DNA of 64,000 bases from Plantago major (GCA_026545765.1 CM048844.1:53478932-53542931); one strand, 5' to 3'. Positions 9,801 to 24,100 are shown, numbered from the stretch's first letter. Notes: a model not told the origin generated them from the letters alone. Program-made: numbers and translations.

Positions 9801-12800
9801 TACTCTTTCTCCTTTCCGTGTAATTTATAAATCTCGAATAGACTTATTCGTTTCTCAATATCCCACTCCTTTTGTATGTTGTTTATCTATCAGGCAAAGT
9901 TGTCCGTTTGTTGTTTATCCCACTCCTTTTGTTTGTTGTTTAACTCTCCATTAGAGTTCATCGTTTGTGATACTCTTACTCCTTTCTGTGTATATTAAAT
10001 CTCGAATATACTTTTTCATTTCTCATTATACCACTCCATTTGTATGTTGTTTATCTCTCAGGCAAGGCTGTTCGTTTGTTGTTTGTCCCACTCCTTAACT
10101 TTGTTTGTTGTTTAACTCTCCATTAGAGTTCATCGTTTGTGATACTCTTACTCCTTTATGTGTATATTTTAAATCTCGAATATACTTTTTCGTTTTGTCA
10201 TTATACCACTTCTTTAGTGTGTTGTTTATCTCTCAAGCAGAGTTGTTCGTTTATTGTTAATCCCACTCCTTTGTGTGTTGTTTAACTCTTAATTAGAGTT
10301 CTTCGTTTGAGATAGAACTCCTTTCTGTGTATTTTTTAAATCTCTAATAGACTTTTTCGTTTCTCATTATCACACTCCTCTAGTGTGTTATTTTTCTCTC
10401 AAGTAGAGTTGTTCGTTTGTTGTTAATACCACTACTTTTGTGTGTTGTTTAACTCTTAATTAGAGTTCTTCGTCTGTGATACTCTTACTCCTTTCTGTGT
10501 AATTTTTAAATCTCGAATAGACCTTTTAGTTTCTCATAATCCAACTCCTTTTGTGTGTTGTTTATCTCTCAGGCAAATTTGTTCGTTTGTTATTTATCCC
10601 ACTCCTTTTGTGTGTTGTTTAACTCTGCATTAGAGTTCTTCGTTTGTGATACTCTTACTCCTTTCTGTGTATTTTTTTAAATCTCGAATAGACTTTTTCG
10701 TTTCTCATTATCACCATCCTTTAGTGTGTTGTTTATCTCTCAAGCAGAGTTGTGTTCGTTTGTTGTTAATCCCACTTATTTTGTGTGTTGTTTAACTTTT
10801 AATTAGAGTTCTTCGTCTATGATACCCTTACTCCTTTCTGTGTAATTTTTAAATCTCGAATAGAGCTTTTCCTTTCTCATTATCCCACTCCTTTAGTGTT
10901 TTGTTTACCTCTCAGGCAATGTTGTTCGTTTGTTGTTTATCCCACTCCTTTAGTGTGTTGTTTAACTCTCCATTAGAGTTCTTCGTTTGTGATGCTCTTA
11001 CTCTTTTTTTTGTATTTTTTAAATATCGAATAAACATTTTCGTTTCACATGATCCCACTCCTTTAGTGTATTGTTTATCTCACAAGCAGAGTTCTTCGTT
11101 TGTTGTTATTCCCACTCGTTTGAGTGTTGTTTAACTCTTAATTAGAGTTCTTCGTCTGTGATACTCTTACTCCATTATGTGTAATTTTTAAATCTCGAAT
11201 AGACCCTTTCGTTTCTAATTATCCCACTCCTTTAGTGTGTTGTTTATCTCTAAACCAGAGTTGTTCGTTAGTTGTTTATCCCACTCCATTAGTTTGTTGT
11301 TTAACTCTTAATTTGAGTTCTTCGTTTGAGATAGAACTCCTTTCTGTGTATTTTTTGAATCTCTAATAGACTTTTTCATTTCTCATTATCACACTCCTTT
11401 AGTGTGTTGTTTGTCTCTCAAGTAGAGTTGTTCGTTTGTTGTTTATCCCACTCCTTGTGTGTGTTGTTTAACTCTTAATTAGAGTTCTTCGTCATGATAC
11501 TCTTACTCCTTTCTGTGTAATTTTTAAATCTCGAATAAACCTTTTCGTTTCTCATAATCCCACTCCTTTTGTGTGTTGTTTATCTCTCAGGCAAAGTTGT
11601 TCATTTGTTGTTTATCCCACTCCTTTTGTGTGTTGTTTAACTCTGCATTAGAATTCTTCGTTTATCATACTCATACTCCTTTTTGTGTATATTTTAAATC
11701 TGGAATAGACTTTTTCGTTTCTCATTATCCCACTCCTGTAGTGTGTTGTTTGCCTCTCAAGTGGAGTTGTTCGTTTGTTGTTAATCCCACTCCTTTTGTG
11801 TGTTGTTTAATTCTTAATTAGAGTTCTTCGTCTGTGATACTCTTACTCCTTTCTGTGTAATTTTTAAATCTCGAATAGAACTTTTCGTTTCTCAATATCC
11901 CACTCCTTTTGTATGTTGTTTATCTATCAGGCAAAGTTGTCCGTTTGTTGTTTATCCCACTCCTTTTGTTTGTTGTTTAACTCTCCATTAGAGTTCATCG
12001 TTTGTGATACTCTTACTCCTTTCTGTGTATATTTTAAATCTCGAATATACTTTTTCATTTCTCATTATACCACTCCATTTGTATGTTGTTTATCTCTCAG
12101 GCAAGGCTGTTCGTTTGTTGTTTGTCCCACTCCTTAACTTTGTTTGTTGTTTAACTCTCCATTAGAGTTCATCGTTTGTGATACTCTTACTCCTTTATGT
12201 GTATATTTTAAATCTCGAATATACTTTTTCGTTTTGTCATTATACCACTTCTTTAGTGTGTTGTTTATCTCTCAAGCAGAGTTGTTCGTTTATTGTTAAT
12301 CCCACTCCTTTGTGTGTTGTTTAACTCTTAATTAGAGTTCTTCGTTTGAGATAGAACTCCTTTCTGTGTATTTTTTAAATCTCTAATAGACTTTTTCGTT
12401 TCTCATTATCACACTCCTCTAGTGTGTTATTTTTCTCTCAAGTAGAGTTGTTCGTTTGTTGTTAATACCACTACTTTTGTGTGTTGTTTAACTCTTAATT
12501 AGAGTTCTTCGTCTGTGATACTCTTACTCCTTTCTGTGTAATTTTTAAATCTCGAATAGACCTTTTAGTTTCTCATAATCCAACTCCTTTTGTGTGTTGT
12601 TTATCTCTCAGGCAAATTTGTTCGTTTGTTATTTATCCCACTCCTTTTGTGTGTTGTTTAACTCTGCATTAGAGTTCTTCGTTTGTGATACTCTTACTCC
12701 TTTCTGTGTATTTTTTTAAATCTCGAATAGACTTTTTCGTTTCTCATTATCACCATCCTTTAGTGTGTTGTTTATCTCTCAAGCAGAGTTGTGTTCGTTT

Positions 12801-15800
12801 GTTGTTAATCCCACTTATTTTGTGTGTTGTTTAACTTTTAATTAGAGTTCTTCGTCTATGATACCCTTACTCCTTTCTGTGTAATTTTTAAATCTCGAAT
12901 AGAGCTTTTCCTTTCTCATTATCCCACTCCTTTAGTGTTTTGTTTACCTCTCAGGCAATGTTGTTCGTTTGTTGTTTATCCCACTCCTTTAGTGTGTTGT
13001 TTAACTCTCCATTAGAGTTCTTCGTTTGTGATGCTCTTACTCTTTTTTTTGTATTTTTTAAATATCGAATAAACATTTTCGTTTCACATGATCCCACTCC
13101 TTTAGTGTATTGTTTATCTCACAAGCAGAGTTCTTCGTTTGTTGTTATTCCCACTCCGTTTGAGTGTTGTTTAACTCTTAATTAGAGTTCTTCGTCTGTG
13201 ATACTCTTACTCCATTATGTGTAATTTTTAAATCTCGAATAGACCCTTTCGTTTCTAATTATCCCACTCCTTTAGTGTGTTGTTTATCTCTAAACCAGAG
13301 TTGTTCGTTAGTTGTTTATCCCACTCCATTAGTTTGTTGTTTAACTCTTAATTTGAGTTCTTCGTTTGAGATAGAACTCCTTTCTGTGTATTTTTTGAAT
13401 CTCTAATAGACTTTTTCATTTCTCATTATCACACTCCTTTAGTGTGTTGTTTGTCTCTCAAGTAGAGTTGTTCGTTTGTTGTTTATCCCACTCCTTGTGT
13501 GTGTTGTTTAACTCTTAATTAGAGTTCTTCGTCTGTGATACTCTTACTCCTTTCTGTGTAATTTTTAAATCTCGAATAAACCTTTTCGTTTCTCATAATC
13601 CCACTCCTTTTGTGTGTTGTTTATCTCTCAGGCAAAGTTGTTCATTTGTTGTTTATCCCACTCCTTTTGTGTGTTGTTTAACTCTGCATTAGAATTCTTC
13701 GTTTATCATACTCATACTCCTTTTTGTGTATATTTTAAATCTGGAATAGACTTTTTCGTTTCTCATTATCCCACTCTTGTAGTGTGTTTTTTGTCTCTCA
13801 AGTGGAGTTGTTCGTTTCTTGTTAATCCCACTCCTTTTGTGTGTTGTTTAATTCTTAATTAGAGTTCTTCGTCCGTGATACTCTTACTGCTTTCTGTGTA
13901 ATTTATAAATCTCGAATAGAACTTTTCGTTTCTCATAATCCCACTCCTTTTGTATGTTGTTTATCTATCAGGCAAAGTAGTTCGTTTGTTGTTTATCCCA
14001 CTCCTTTTGTTTGTTGTTTAACTCTCCATTAGAGTTCGTCGTTTGTGATACTCTTACTCGTTTCTATGTATATTTTAAATCTCGAATATACTTTTTCATT
14101 TCTCATTATACCACTCCATTTGTATGTTGTTTATCTCTCAGGCAAGGCTGTTCGTTTGTTGTTTGTCCCACTCCTTAACTTTGTTTGTTGTTTAACTCTC
14201 CATTAGAGTTCATCGTTTGTGATACTCTTACTCCTTTATGTGTATATATTTTAAATCTCGAATATACTTTTTCGTTTTGTCATTATACCACTTCTTTAGT
14301 GTGTTGTTTATCTCTCAAGCAGAGTTGTTCGTTTATTGTTAATCCCACTCCTTTGTGTGTTGTTTAACTCTTAATTAGAGTTCTTCGTTTGAGATAGAAC
14401 TCCTTTCTGTGTATTTTTTAAATCTCTAATAGACTTTTTCGTTTCTCATTATCACACTCCTCTAGTGTGTTATTTTTCTATCAAGTAGAGTTGTTCGTTT
14501 GTTGTTAATACCACTACTTTTGTGTGTTGTTTAACTCTTAATTAGAGTTCTTCGTCTGTGATACTCTTACTCCTTTCTGTGTAATTTTTAAATCTCGAAT
14601 AGACCTTTTAGTTTCTCATAATCCAACTCCTTTTGTGTGTTGTTTATCTCTCAGGCAAATTTGTTCGTTTGTTATTTATCCCACTCCTTTTGTGTGTTGT
14701 TTAACTCTGCATTAGAGTTCTTCGTTTGTGATACTCTTACTCCTTTCTGTGTATTTTTTTAAATCTCGAATAGACTTTTTCGTTTCTCATTATCACCATC
14801 CTTTAGTGTGTTGTTTATCTCTCAAGCAGAGTTGTGTTCGTTTGTTGTTAATCCCACTTATTTTGTGTGTTGTTTAACTTTTAATTAGAGTTCTTCGTCT
14901 ATGATACCCTTACTCCTTTCTGTGTAATTTTTAAATCTCGAATAGAGCTTTTCCTTTCTCATTATCCCACTCCTTTAGTGTTTTGTTTACCTCTCAGGCA
15001 ATGTTGTTCGTTTGTTGTTTATCCCACTCCTTTAGTGTGTTGTTTAACTCTCCATTAGAGTTCTTCGTTTGTGATGCTCTTACTCTTTTTTTTGTATTTT
15101 TTAAATATCGAATAAACATTTTCGTTTCACATGATCCCACTCCTTTAGTGTATTGTTTATCTCACAAGCAGAGTTCTTCGTTTGTTGTTATTCCCACTCC
15201 GTTTGAGTGTTGTTTAACTCTTAATTAGAGTTCTTAAATGCGTGATACTCTTACTCCATTATGTGTAATTTTAAATCTCGAATAGACCCTTTCGTTTCTA
15301 ATTATCCCACTCCTTTAGTGTGTTGTTTATCTCTAAACCAGAGTTGTTCGTTAGTTGTTTATCCCACTCCATTAGTTTGTTGTTTAACTCTTAATTTGAG
15401 TTCTTCGTTTGAGATAGAACTCCTTTCTGTGTATTTTTTGAATCTCTAATAGACTTTTTCATTTCTCATTATCACACTCCTTTAGTGTGTTGTTTGTCTC
15501 TCAAGTAGAGTTGTTCGTTTGTTGTTTATCCCACTCCTTGTGTGTGTTGTTTAACTCTTAATTAGAGTTCTTCGTCTGTGATACTCTTACTCCTTTCTGT
15601 GTAATTTTTAAATCTCGAATAAACCTTTTCGTTTCTCATAATCCCACTCCTTTTGTGTGTTGTTTATCTCTCAGGCAAAGTTGTTCATTTGTTGTTTATC
15701 CCACTCCTTTTGTGTGTTGTTTAACTCTGCATTAGAATTCTTCGTTTATCATACTCATACTCCTTTTTGTGTATATTTTAAATCTGGAATAGACTTTTTC

Positions 15801-18800
15801 GTTTCTCATTATTCCACTCCTTTAGGGTGTTGTTTGTCTCTCAAGTGGAGTTGTTCGTTTGTTGTTACTCCCACTCCTTTTGTGTGTTATTTAATTCTTA
15901 ATTAGAGTTTTTCGTCTGTGATACTCTTTCTCCTTTATGTGTAATTTTTAAATCTCGAATAGAACTTTTCGTTTCTCATAATCGCACTCCTTTAGTGTGT
16001 TGTTTATCTCTCAAGCAGAGTTGTTCGTTTGTTGTTTATCCCACTCCTTTTGTTTGTTGTTTAACTCTCCATTAGAGTTCATCGTTTTTGATACTCTTAC
16101 TCCTTTCTGTGTATATTTTAAATCTCGAATATACTTTTTCATTTCTCATTATACCACTCCATTTGTATGTTGTTTATCTCTCGTGCAAAATTTGTTCGTT
16201 TGTTGTTTATCCCACTCCTTAACTTTGTTTGTTGTTTAACTCTCCATTAGAGTTCATCGTTTGTGATACTCTTACTCCTTTTTGTATAAATTTTAAATCT
16301 CGAATATACTTTTTCGTTTTGTCATTATACCACTTCTTTAGTGTGTTGTTTATCTCTCAAGCAGAGTTGTTCGTTTATTGTTAATCCCACTCCTTTGTGT
16401 GTTGTTTAACTCTTAATTAGAGTTCTTCGTTTGGGATAGAACTCCTTTCTGTGTATTTTTTAAATCTCTAATAGACTTTTTCGTTTCTCATTATCACACT
16501 CCTCTAGTGTGTTATTTTTCTCTCAAGTAGAGTTGTTCGTTTGTTGTTAATACCACTACTTTTGTGTGTTGTTTAACTCTTAATTAGAGTTCTTCGTCTG
16601 TGATACTCTTACTCCTTTCTGTGTAATTTTTAAATCTCGAATAGACCTTTTAGTTTCTCATAATCCAACTCCTTTTGTGTGTTGTTTATCTCTCAGGCAA
16701 ATTTGTTCGTTTGTTATTTATCCCACTCCTTTTGTGTGTTGTTTAACTCTGCATTAGAGTTCTTCGTTTATGATACTCTTACTCCTTTCTGTGTATTTTT
16801 TTAAATCTCGAATAGACTTTTTCGTTTCTCATTATCACCATCCTTTAGTGTGTTGTTTATCTCTCAAGCAGAGTTGTGTTCGTTTGTTGTTAATCCCACT
16901 TATTTTGTGTGTTGTTTAACTTTTAATTAGAGTTCTTCGTCTATGATACCCTTACTCCTTTCTGTGTAATTTTTAAATCTCGAATAGAGCTTTTCCTTTC
17001 TCATTATCCCACTCCTTTAGTGTTTTGTTTACCTCTCAGGCAATGTTGTTCGTTTGTTGTTTATCCCACTCCTTTAGTGTGTTGTTTAACTCTCCATTAG
17101 AGTTCTTCGTTTGTGATGCTCTTACTCTTTTTTTTGTATTTTTTAAATATCGAATAAACATTTTCGTTTCACATGATCCCACTCCTTTAGTGTATTGTTT
17201 ATCTCACAAGCAGAGTTCTTCGTTTGTTGTTATTCCCACTCCGTTTGAGTGTTGTTTAACTCTTAATTAGAGTTCTTCGTCTGTGATACTCTTACTCCAT
17301 TATGTGTAATTTTTAAATCTCGAATAGACCCTTTCGTTTCTAATTATCCCACTCCTTTAGTGTGTTGTTTATCTCTAAACCAGAGTTGTTCGTTAGTTGT
17401 TTATCCCACTCCATTAGTTTGTTGTTTAACTCTTAATTTGAGTTCTTCGTTTGAGATAGAACTCCTTTCTGTGTATTTTTTGAATCTCTAATAGACTTTT
17501 TCATTTCTCATTATCACACTCCTTTAGTGTGTTGTTTGTCTCTCAAGTAGAGTTGTTCGTTTGTTGTTTATCCCACTCCTTGTGTGTGTTGTTTAACTCT
17601 TAATTAGAGTTCTTCGTCTGTGATACTCTTACTCCTTTCTGTGTAATTTTTAAATCTCGAATAAACCTTTTCGTTTCTCATAATCCCACTCCTTTTGTGT
17701 GTTGTTTATCTCTCAGGCAAAGTTGTTCATTTGTTGTTTATCCCACTCCTTTTGTGTGTTGTTTAACTCTGCATTAGAATTCTTCGTTTATCATACTCAT
17801 ACTCCTTTTTGTGTATATTTTAAATCTGGAATAGACTTTTTCGTTTCTCATTATCCCACTCCTGTAGTGTGTTGTTTGCCTCTCAAGTGGAGTTGTTCGT
17901 TTGTTGTTAATCCCACTCCTTTTGTGTGTTGTTTAATTCTTAATTAGAGTTCTTCGTCTGTGATACTCTTACTCCTTTCTGTGTAATTTTTAAATCTCGA
18001 ATAGAACTTTTCGTTTCTCATAATCCCACTCCTTTTGTATGTTGTTTACCTATCAGGCAAAGTTGTCCGTTTGTTGTTTATCCCACTCCTTTTGTTTGTT
18101 GTTTAACTCTCCATTAGAGTTCATCGTTTTTGATACTCTTACTCCTTTCTGTGTATATTTTAAATCTCGAATATACTTTTTCATTTCTCATTATACCACT
18201 CCATTTGTATGTTGTTTATCTCTCAGGCAAGGCTGTTCGTTTGTTGTTTATCCCACTCCTTAACTTTGTTTGTTGTTTAACTCTCCATTAGAGTTCATCG
18301 TTTGTGATACTCTTACTCCTTTATGTGTATATTTTAAATCTCGAATATACTTTTTCGTTTTGTCATTATACCACTTCTTTAGTGTGTTGTTTATCTCTCA
18401 AGCAGAGTTGTTCGTTTATTGTTAATCCCACTCCTTTGTGTGTTGTTTAACTCTTAATTAGAGTTCTTCGTTTGGGATAGAACTCCTTTCTGTGTATTTT
18501 TTAAATCTCTAATAGACTTTTTCGTTTCTCATTATCACACTCCTCTAGTGTGTTATTTTTCTCTCAAGTAGAGTTGTTCGTTTGTTGTTAATACCACTAC
18601 TTTTGTGTGTTGTTTAACTCTTAATTAGAGTTCTTCGTCTGTGATACTCTTACTCCTTTCTGTGTAATTTTTAAATCTCGAATAGACCTTTTAGTTTCTC
18701 ATAATCCAAATCCTTTGTTGTTTTGTTTATCTCTCAGGCAAATTTGTTCGTTTGTTATTTATCCCACTCCTTTTGTGTGTTGTTTAACTCTGCATTAGAG

Positions 18801-21800
18801 TTCTTCGTTTATGATACTCTTACTCCTTTCTGTGTATTTTTTTAAATCTCGAATAGACTTTTTCGTTTCTCATTATCACCATCCTTTAGTGTGTTGTTTA
18901 TCTCTCAAGCAGAGTTGTGTTCGTTTGTTGTTAATCCCACTTATTTTGTGTGTTGTTTAACTTTTAATTAGAGTTCTTCGTCTATGATACCCTTACTCCT
19001 TTCTGTGTAATTTTTAAATCTCGAATAGAGCTTTTCCTTTCTCATTATCCCACTCCTTTAGTGTTTTGTTTACCTCTCAGGCAATGTTGTTCGTTTGTTG
19101 TTTATCCCACTCCTTTAGTGTGTTGTTTAACTCTCCATTAGAGTTCTTCGTTTGTGATGCTCTTACTCTTTTTTTTGTATTTTTTAAATATCGAATAAAC
19201 ATTTTCGTTTCACATGATCCCACTCCTTTAGTGTATTGTTTATCTCACAAGCAGAGTTCTTCGTTTGTTGTTATTCCCACTCCGTTTGAGTGTTGTTTAA
19301 CTCTTAAATAGAGTTCTTCGTCTGTGATACTCTTACTCCATTATGTGTAATTTTTAAATCTCGAATAGACCCTTTCGTTTCTAATTATCCCACTCCTTTA
19401 GTGTGTTGTTTATCTCTAAACCAGAGTTGTTCGTTAGTTGTTTATCCCACTCCATTAGTTTGTTGTTTAACTCTTAATTTGAGTTCTTCGTTTGAGATAG
19501 AACTCCTTTCTGTGTATTTTTTGAATCTCTAATAGACTTTTTCGTTTCTCATTATCACACTCCTTTAGTGTGTTGTTTATCTCTCAAGTAGAGTTGTTCG
19601 TTTGTTGTTTATCCCACTCCTTGTGTGTGTTGTTTAACTCTTAATTAGAGTTCTTCGTCTGTGATACTCTTACTCCTTTCTGTGTAATTTTTAAATCTCG
19701 AATAAACCTTTTCGTTTCTCATAATCCCACTCCTTTTGTGTGTTGTTTATCTCTCAGGCAAAGTTGTTCATTTGTTGTTTATCCCACTCCTTCTGTGTGT
19801 TGTTTAACTCTGCATTAGAATTCTTCGTTTATCATACTCATACTCCTTTTTGTGTATATTTTAAATCTGGAATAGACTTTTTCGTTTCTCATTATCCCAC
19901 TCCTGTAGTGTGTTGTTTGCCTCTCAAGTGGAGTTGTTCGTTTGTTGTTAATCCCACTCCTTTTGTGTGTTGTTTAATTCTTAATTAGAGTTCTTCGTCT
20001 GTGATACTCTTACTCCTTTCTGTGTAATTTTTAAATCTCGAATAGAACTTTTCGTTTCTCATAATCCCACTCCTTTTGTATGTTGTTTATCTATCAGGCA
20101 AAGTTGTCCGTTTGTTGTTTATCCCACTCCTTTTGTTTGTTGTTTAACTCTCCATTAGAGTTCATCGTTTGTGATACTCTTACTCCTTTCTGTGTATATT
20201 TTAAATCTCGAATATACTTTTTCATTTCTCATTATACCACTCCATTTGTATGTTGTTTATCTCTCAGGCAAGGCTGTTCGTTTGTTGTTTATCCCACTCC
20301 TTAACTTTGTTTGTTGTTTAACTCTCCATTAGAGTTCATCGTTTGTGATACTCTTACTCCTTTATGTGTATATTTTAAATCTCGAATATACTTTTTCGTT
20401 TTGTCATTATACCACTTCTTTAGTGTGTTGTTTATCTCTCAAGCAGAGTTGTTCGTTTATTGTTAATCCCACTCCTTTGTGTGTTGTTTAACTCTTAATT
20501 AGAGTTCTTCGTTTGGGATAGAACTCCTTTCTGTGTATTTTTTAAATCTCTAATAGACTTTTTCGTTTCTCATTATCACACTCCTCTAGTGTGTTATTTT
20601 TCTCTCAAGTAGAGTTGTTCGTTTGTTGTTAATACCACTACTTTTGTGTGTTGTTTAACTCTTAATTAGAGTTCTTCGTCTGTGATACTCTTACTCCTTT
20701 CTGTGTAATTTTTAAATCTCGAATAGACCTTTTAGTTTCTCATAATCCAACTCCTTTTGTGTGTTGTTTATCTCTCAGGCAAATTTGTTCGTTTGTTATT
20801 TATCCCACTCCTTTTGTGTGTTGTTTAACTCTGCATTAGAGTTCTTCGTTTGTGATACTCTTACTCCTTTCTGTGTATTTTTTTAAATCTCGAATAGACT
20901 TTTTCGTTTCTCATTATCACCATCCTTTAGTGTGTTGTTTATCTCTCAAGCAGAGTTGTGTTCGTTTGTTGTTAATCCCACTTATTTTGTGTGTTGTTTA
21001 ACTTTTAATTAGAGTTCTTCGTCTATGATACCCTTACTCCTTTCTGTGTAATTTTTAAATCTCGAATAGAGCTTTTCCTTTCTCATTATCCCACTCCTTT
21101 AGTGTTTTGTTTACCTCTCAGGCAATGTTGTTCGTTTGTTGTTTATCCCACTCCTTTAGTGTGTTGTTTAACTCTCCATTAGAGTTCTTCGTTTGTGATG
21201 CTCTTACTCTTTTTTTTGTATTTTTTAAATATCGAATAAACATTTTCGTTTCACATGATCCCACTCCTTTAGTGTATTGTTTATCTCACAAGCAGAGTTC
21301 TTCGTTTGTTGTTATTCCCACTCCGTTTGAGTGTTGTTTAACTCTTAAATAGAGTTCTTCGTCTGTGATACTCTTACTCCATTATGTGTAATTTTTAAAT
21401 CTCGAATAGACCCTTTCGTTTCTAATTATCCCACTCCTTTAGTGTGTTGTTTATCTCTCAAGCAGAGTTGTTCGTTTGTTCTTTATCCCCTCCATTAGTT
21501 TGTTGTTTAACTCTTAATTTGAGTTCTTCGTTTGAGATAGAACTCCTTTCTGTGTATTTTTTGAATCTCTAATAGACTTTTTCATTTCTCATTATCACAC
21601 TCCTTTAGTGTGTTGTTTATCTCTCAAGTAGAGTTGTTCGTTTGTTGTTTATCCCACTCCATTTGTTTGTTGTTTAACACTTAATTAGTGTTTTTCATTT
21701 CTGATACTCTTACTCCTTTACGTGTAATTTTAAATCTCGAATAAACCTTTTCGTTTCTCATAATCCCACTCCTTTTGTGTGTTGTTTATCTCTCGTGCAA

Positions 21801-23141
21801 AGTTGTTCATTTGTTGTTTATCCCACTCCTTGTGTGTTGTTTAACTCGCATTAGAATTCTTCATTTCTGATACTCTTACTCCTTTCTGTGTGTATTTTAA
21901 ATCTGGAATAGACTTTTTCGTTTCTCATTATCCCACTCCTTTAGGGTGTTGTTTGTCTCTCAAGTGGAGTTGTTCGTTTGTTGTTACTCCCACTCCTTTT
22001 GTGTCTTATTTAATTCTTAATTAGAGTTCTTCGTCTGTGATACTCTTACTCCTTTTTGTGTAATTTTTAAATCTCGAATAGAACTTTTCGTTTCTCATAA
22101 TCCCACTCCTTTAGTGTGTTGTTTATCTCTCAAGCAGAGTTGTTCGTTTGTTGTTTATCCCACTCCTTTGGTGTGTTGTTTAACACTCCATTAGAGTTTT
22201 TCGTTTGTGATACTCTTACTCCTTTTTGTATAAATTTTAAATATCGAATAGACTTTTTCGTTACTCATTATCCCACTCCTTTAGTGTGTTGTTTATCATC
22301 GAGCAAAGTCATTGCGTTTGTTGTTTGTCCCACTCCTTAACTTTGTTTGTTGTTTAACTCTCCATTAGAGTTCATCATTTGTGATACTCTTACTCCTTTA
22401 TGTGTATATTTTAAATCTCGAATATACTTTTTCGTTTTGTCATTATACCACTTCTTTAGTGTGTTGTTTATCTCTCAAGCAGAGTTGTTCGTTTATTGTT
22501 AATCCCACTCCTTTGTGTGTTGTTTAACTCTTAATTAGAGTTCTTCGTTTGAGATAGAACTCCTTTCTGTGTATTTTTTAAATCTCTAATAGACTTTTTC
22601 GTTTCTCATTATCACACTCCTCTAGTGTGTTATTTTTCTCTCAAGTAGAGTTGTTCGTTTGTTGTTAATACCACTAGTTTTGTGTGTTGTTTAACTCTTA
22701 ATTAGAGTTCTTCGTCTGTGATACTCTTACTCCATTCTGTGTAATTTTTAAATCTCGAATAGACCTTTTCGTTTCTCATTATCCCACTCCTTTTGTGTTT
22801 TGTTTACCTCTCAGGCAAAGTTGTTCGTTTGTTGTTTATCCCACTCCTTTTGTGTGTTGTTTAACTATGCATTAGAGTTCTTCGTTTGTGATAGACTTAC
22901 TCCTTTCTGTGTATTTTTTAAATCTCGAATAGACTTTTTCGTTTCTCATTATCACACTCCTTTAGTGTGTTGTTTATCTCTCAAGCAGAGTTGTGTTCGT
23001 TTGTTGTTAATCCCACTTCTTTTGTGTGTTATTTAACTTTTAATTAGACTTCTTTGTCTATGATACCCTTACTCCTTTCTGTGTAATTTTTAAATCATGA
23101 ATATCGCTTTTCCTTTCTCATTACCCCACTCCTTTAGTGTT
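6843..23141. repeat. higher-order satellite array: 8 copies of a 12-monomer, ~2.04-kb unit
   Basis: A marker subunit with TCTCAGGCAATGTTGTTC recurs with its frame start at 6843, 8866, 10901, 12940, 14983, 17025, 19066, 21107 and 23142, giving spacings of 2023, 2035, 2039, 2043, 2042, 2041, 2041 and 2035 bp (12 x 170 = 2040). Within a unit, twelve distinguishable variants of the first subunit follow in fixed order. Central copies look nearly identical by eye; the first two and the last are more diverged and carry small deletions. The array contains no gene; the short plus-strand frames inside it are repeated satellite frames without independent coding signal. Confidence 0.96.
10901..12939. repeat. 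representative 12-mer higher-order unit
   Basis: The twelve monomers are recognisable by the first subunit after TCTC: CAGGCAATG, then CAAGCAGAGTTC, AACCAGAG, AAGTAGAG, CAGGCAAAG..TTCAT, AAGTGGAG, CAGGCAAAG..GTCCG, CAGGCAAGGCTG, AAGCAGAG..TTATTG, TTTCTCTCAAGTAG, CAGGCAAATTTG and AAGCAGAGTTGTG, before CAGGCAATG returns at 12940. This fixed order is the direct evidence for higher-order structure. Confidence 0.93.
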
Positions 23142-23949
23142 TTGTTTACCTCTCAGGCAATGTTGTTCGTTTGTTGTTTATTCCACTCCATTTGTTTGTT
23201 GTTTAACTCTTAAATAGAGTTCTTCATTTGAGATAGAACTCCTTTATGTGTATTTTTTAAATCTATAATAGACTTTTTCGTTTCTCATTATCACACTCCT
23301 CTAGTGTGTTGTTTATCTCTCAAGTAGAGTTGTTCGTTTGTTGTTAATCCCACTCCTTTTGCGTGTTGTTTAACTCTCCATTAGAGTTCTTCGTTTGTGA
23401 TACTCTTACTCCTTTCTGTGTATATTTTAAATCTCGAATAGACTTTTTCGTTTCTCATTATCACACTCCCTTAGTGTGTTGTTTATCTCTCAAGTAGAGT
23501 TGTTCGTTTGTTGATAATCCCACTCCTTTTGTGTGTTGTTTAACTCTTAATTAGAGTTCTTCGTTTGACATAGAACTCCTTTCTGTGTATTTTTTAAATC
23601 TCGAATAGACTTTTTCGTTTCTCATTGTCACACTACTTTAGTGTGTTGTTTATCTCTCAAGCAGAGTTGTTCGTTTGTTGTTAATCCCACTCCTTTCGTG
23701 TGTTGTTTAACTCATAATTAGAGTTCTTCGTCTGTGATACTCTTACTCCATTCTGTGTAATTTTTAAATCTCGAATAGACCTTTTCGTTTCTCATTATCC
23801 CACTCCTTTTGTGTTTTGTTTACCTCTCAGGCAAATTTGTTCGTTTGTTGTTTATCCGACTCCTTTTGTGTGTTGTTCAACTCTGCATTAGAGTTCTTCG
23901 TTTGTGATGCTCTTACTCTTTTTTGTGTATTTTTTAAATCTCGAATAGA
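23142..23949. repeat. satellite segment, duplicate of 4275-5183 flank
   Basis: From about 23180 the monomers leave the 12-mer order and match segment A, including GACATAGAACTCC and CATTGTCACACTAC, up to the LINE poly(T). It is about one monomer shorter than segment A. ATTTG at 23190-23194 is the apparent unoccupied counterpart of the copia copy 1 insertion site. Confidence 0.88.
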
Positions 23950-24100
23950 TTTTTTTTTTTTTTTGTTTGGAACGAACATTAATGTTTTATTTCCTTCCAA
24001 TCAGTTCAGTACACGCCGATCCAAGGATCCAGGCAAAGTATCGAGAATACTCTAAATGACTAGTAGAGACAAGGTAAAATGCTAATCTATCAAGCTAACA

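Noticed and set aside
6061..23949. CRISPR-like or minisatellite array
   Set aside because: Direct repeats are contiguous with no unique spacers, and the context is plant satellite DNA.
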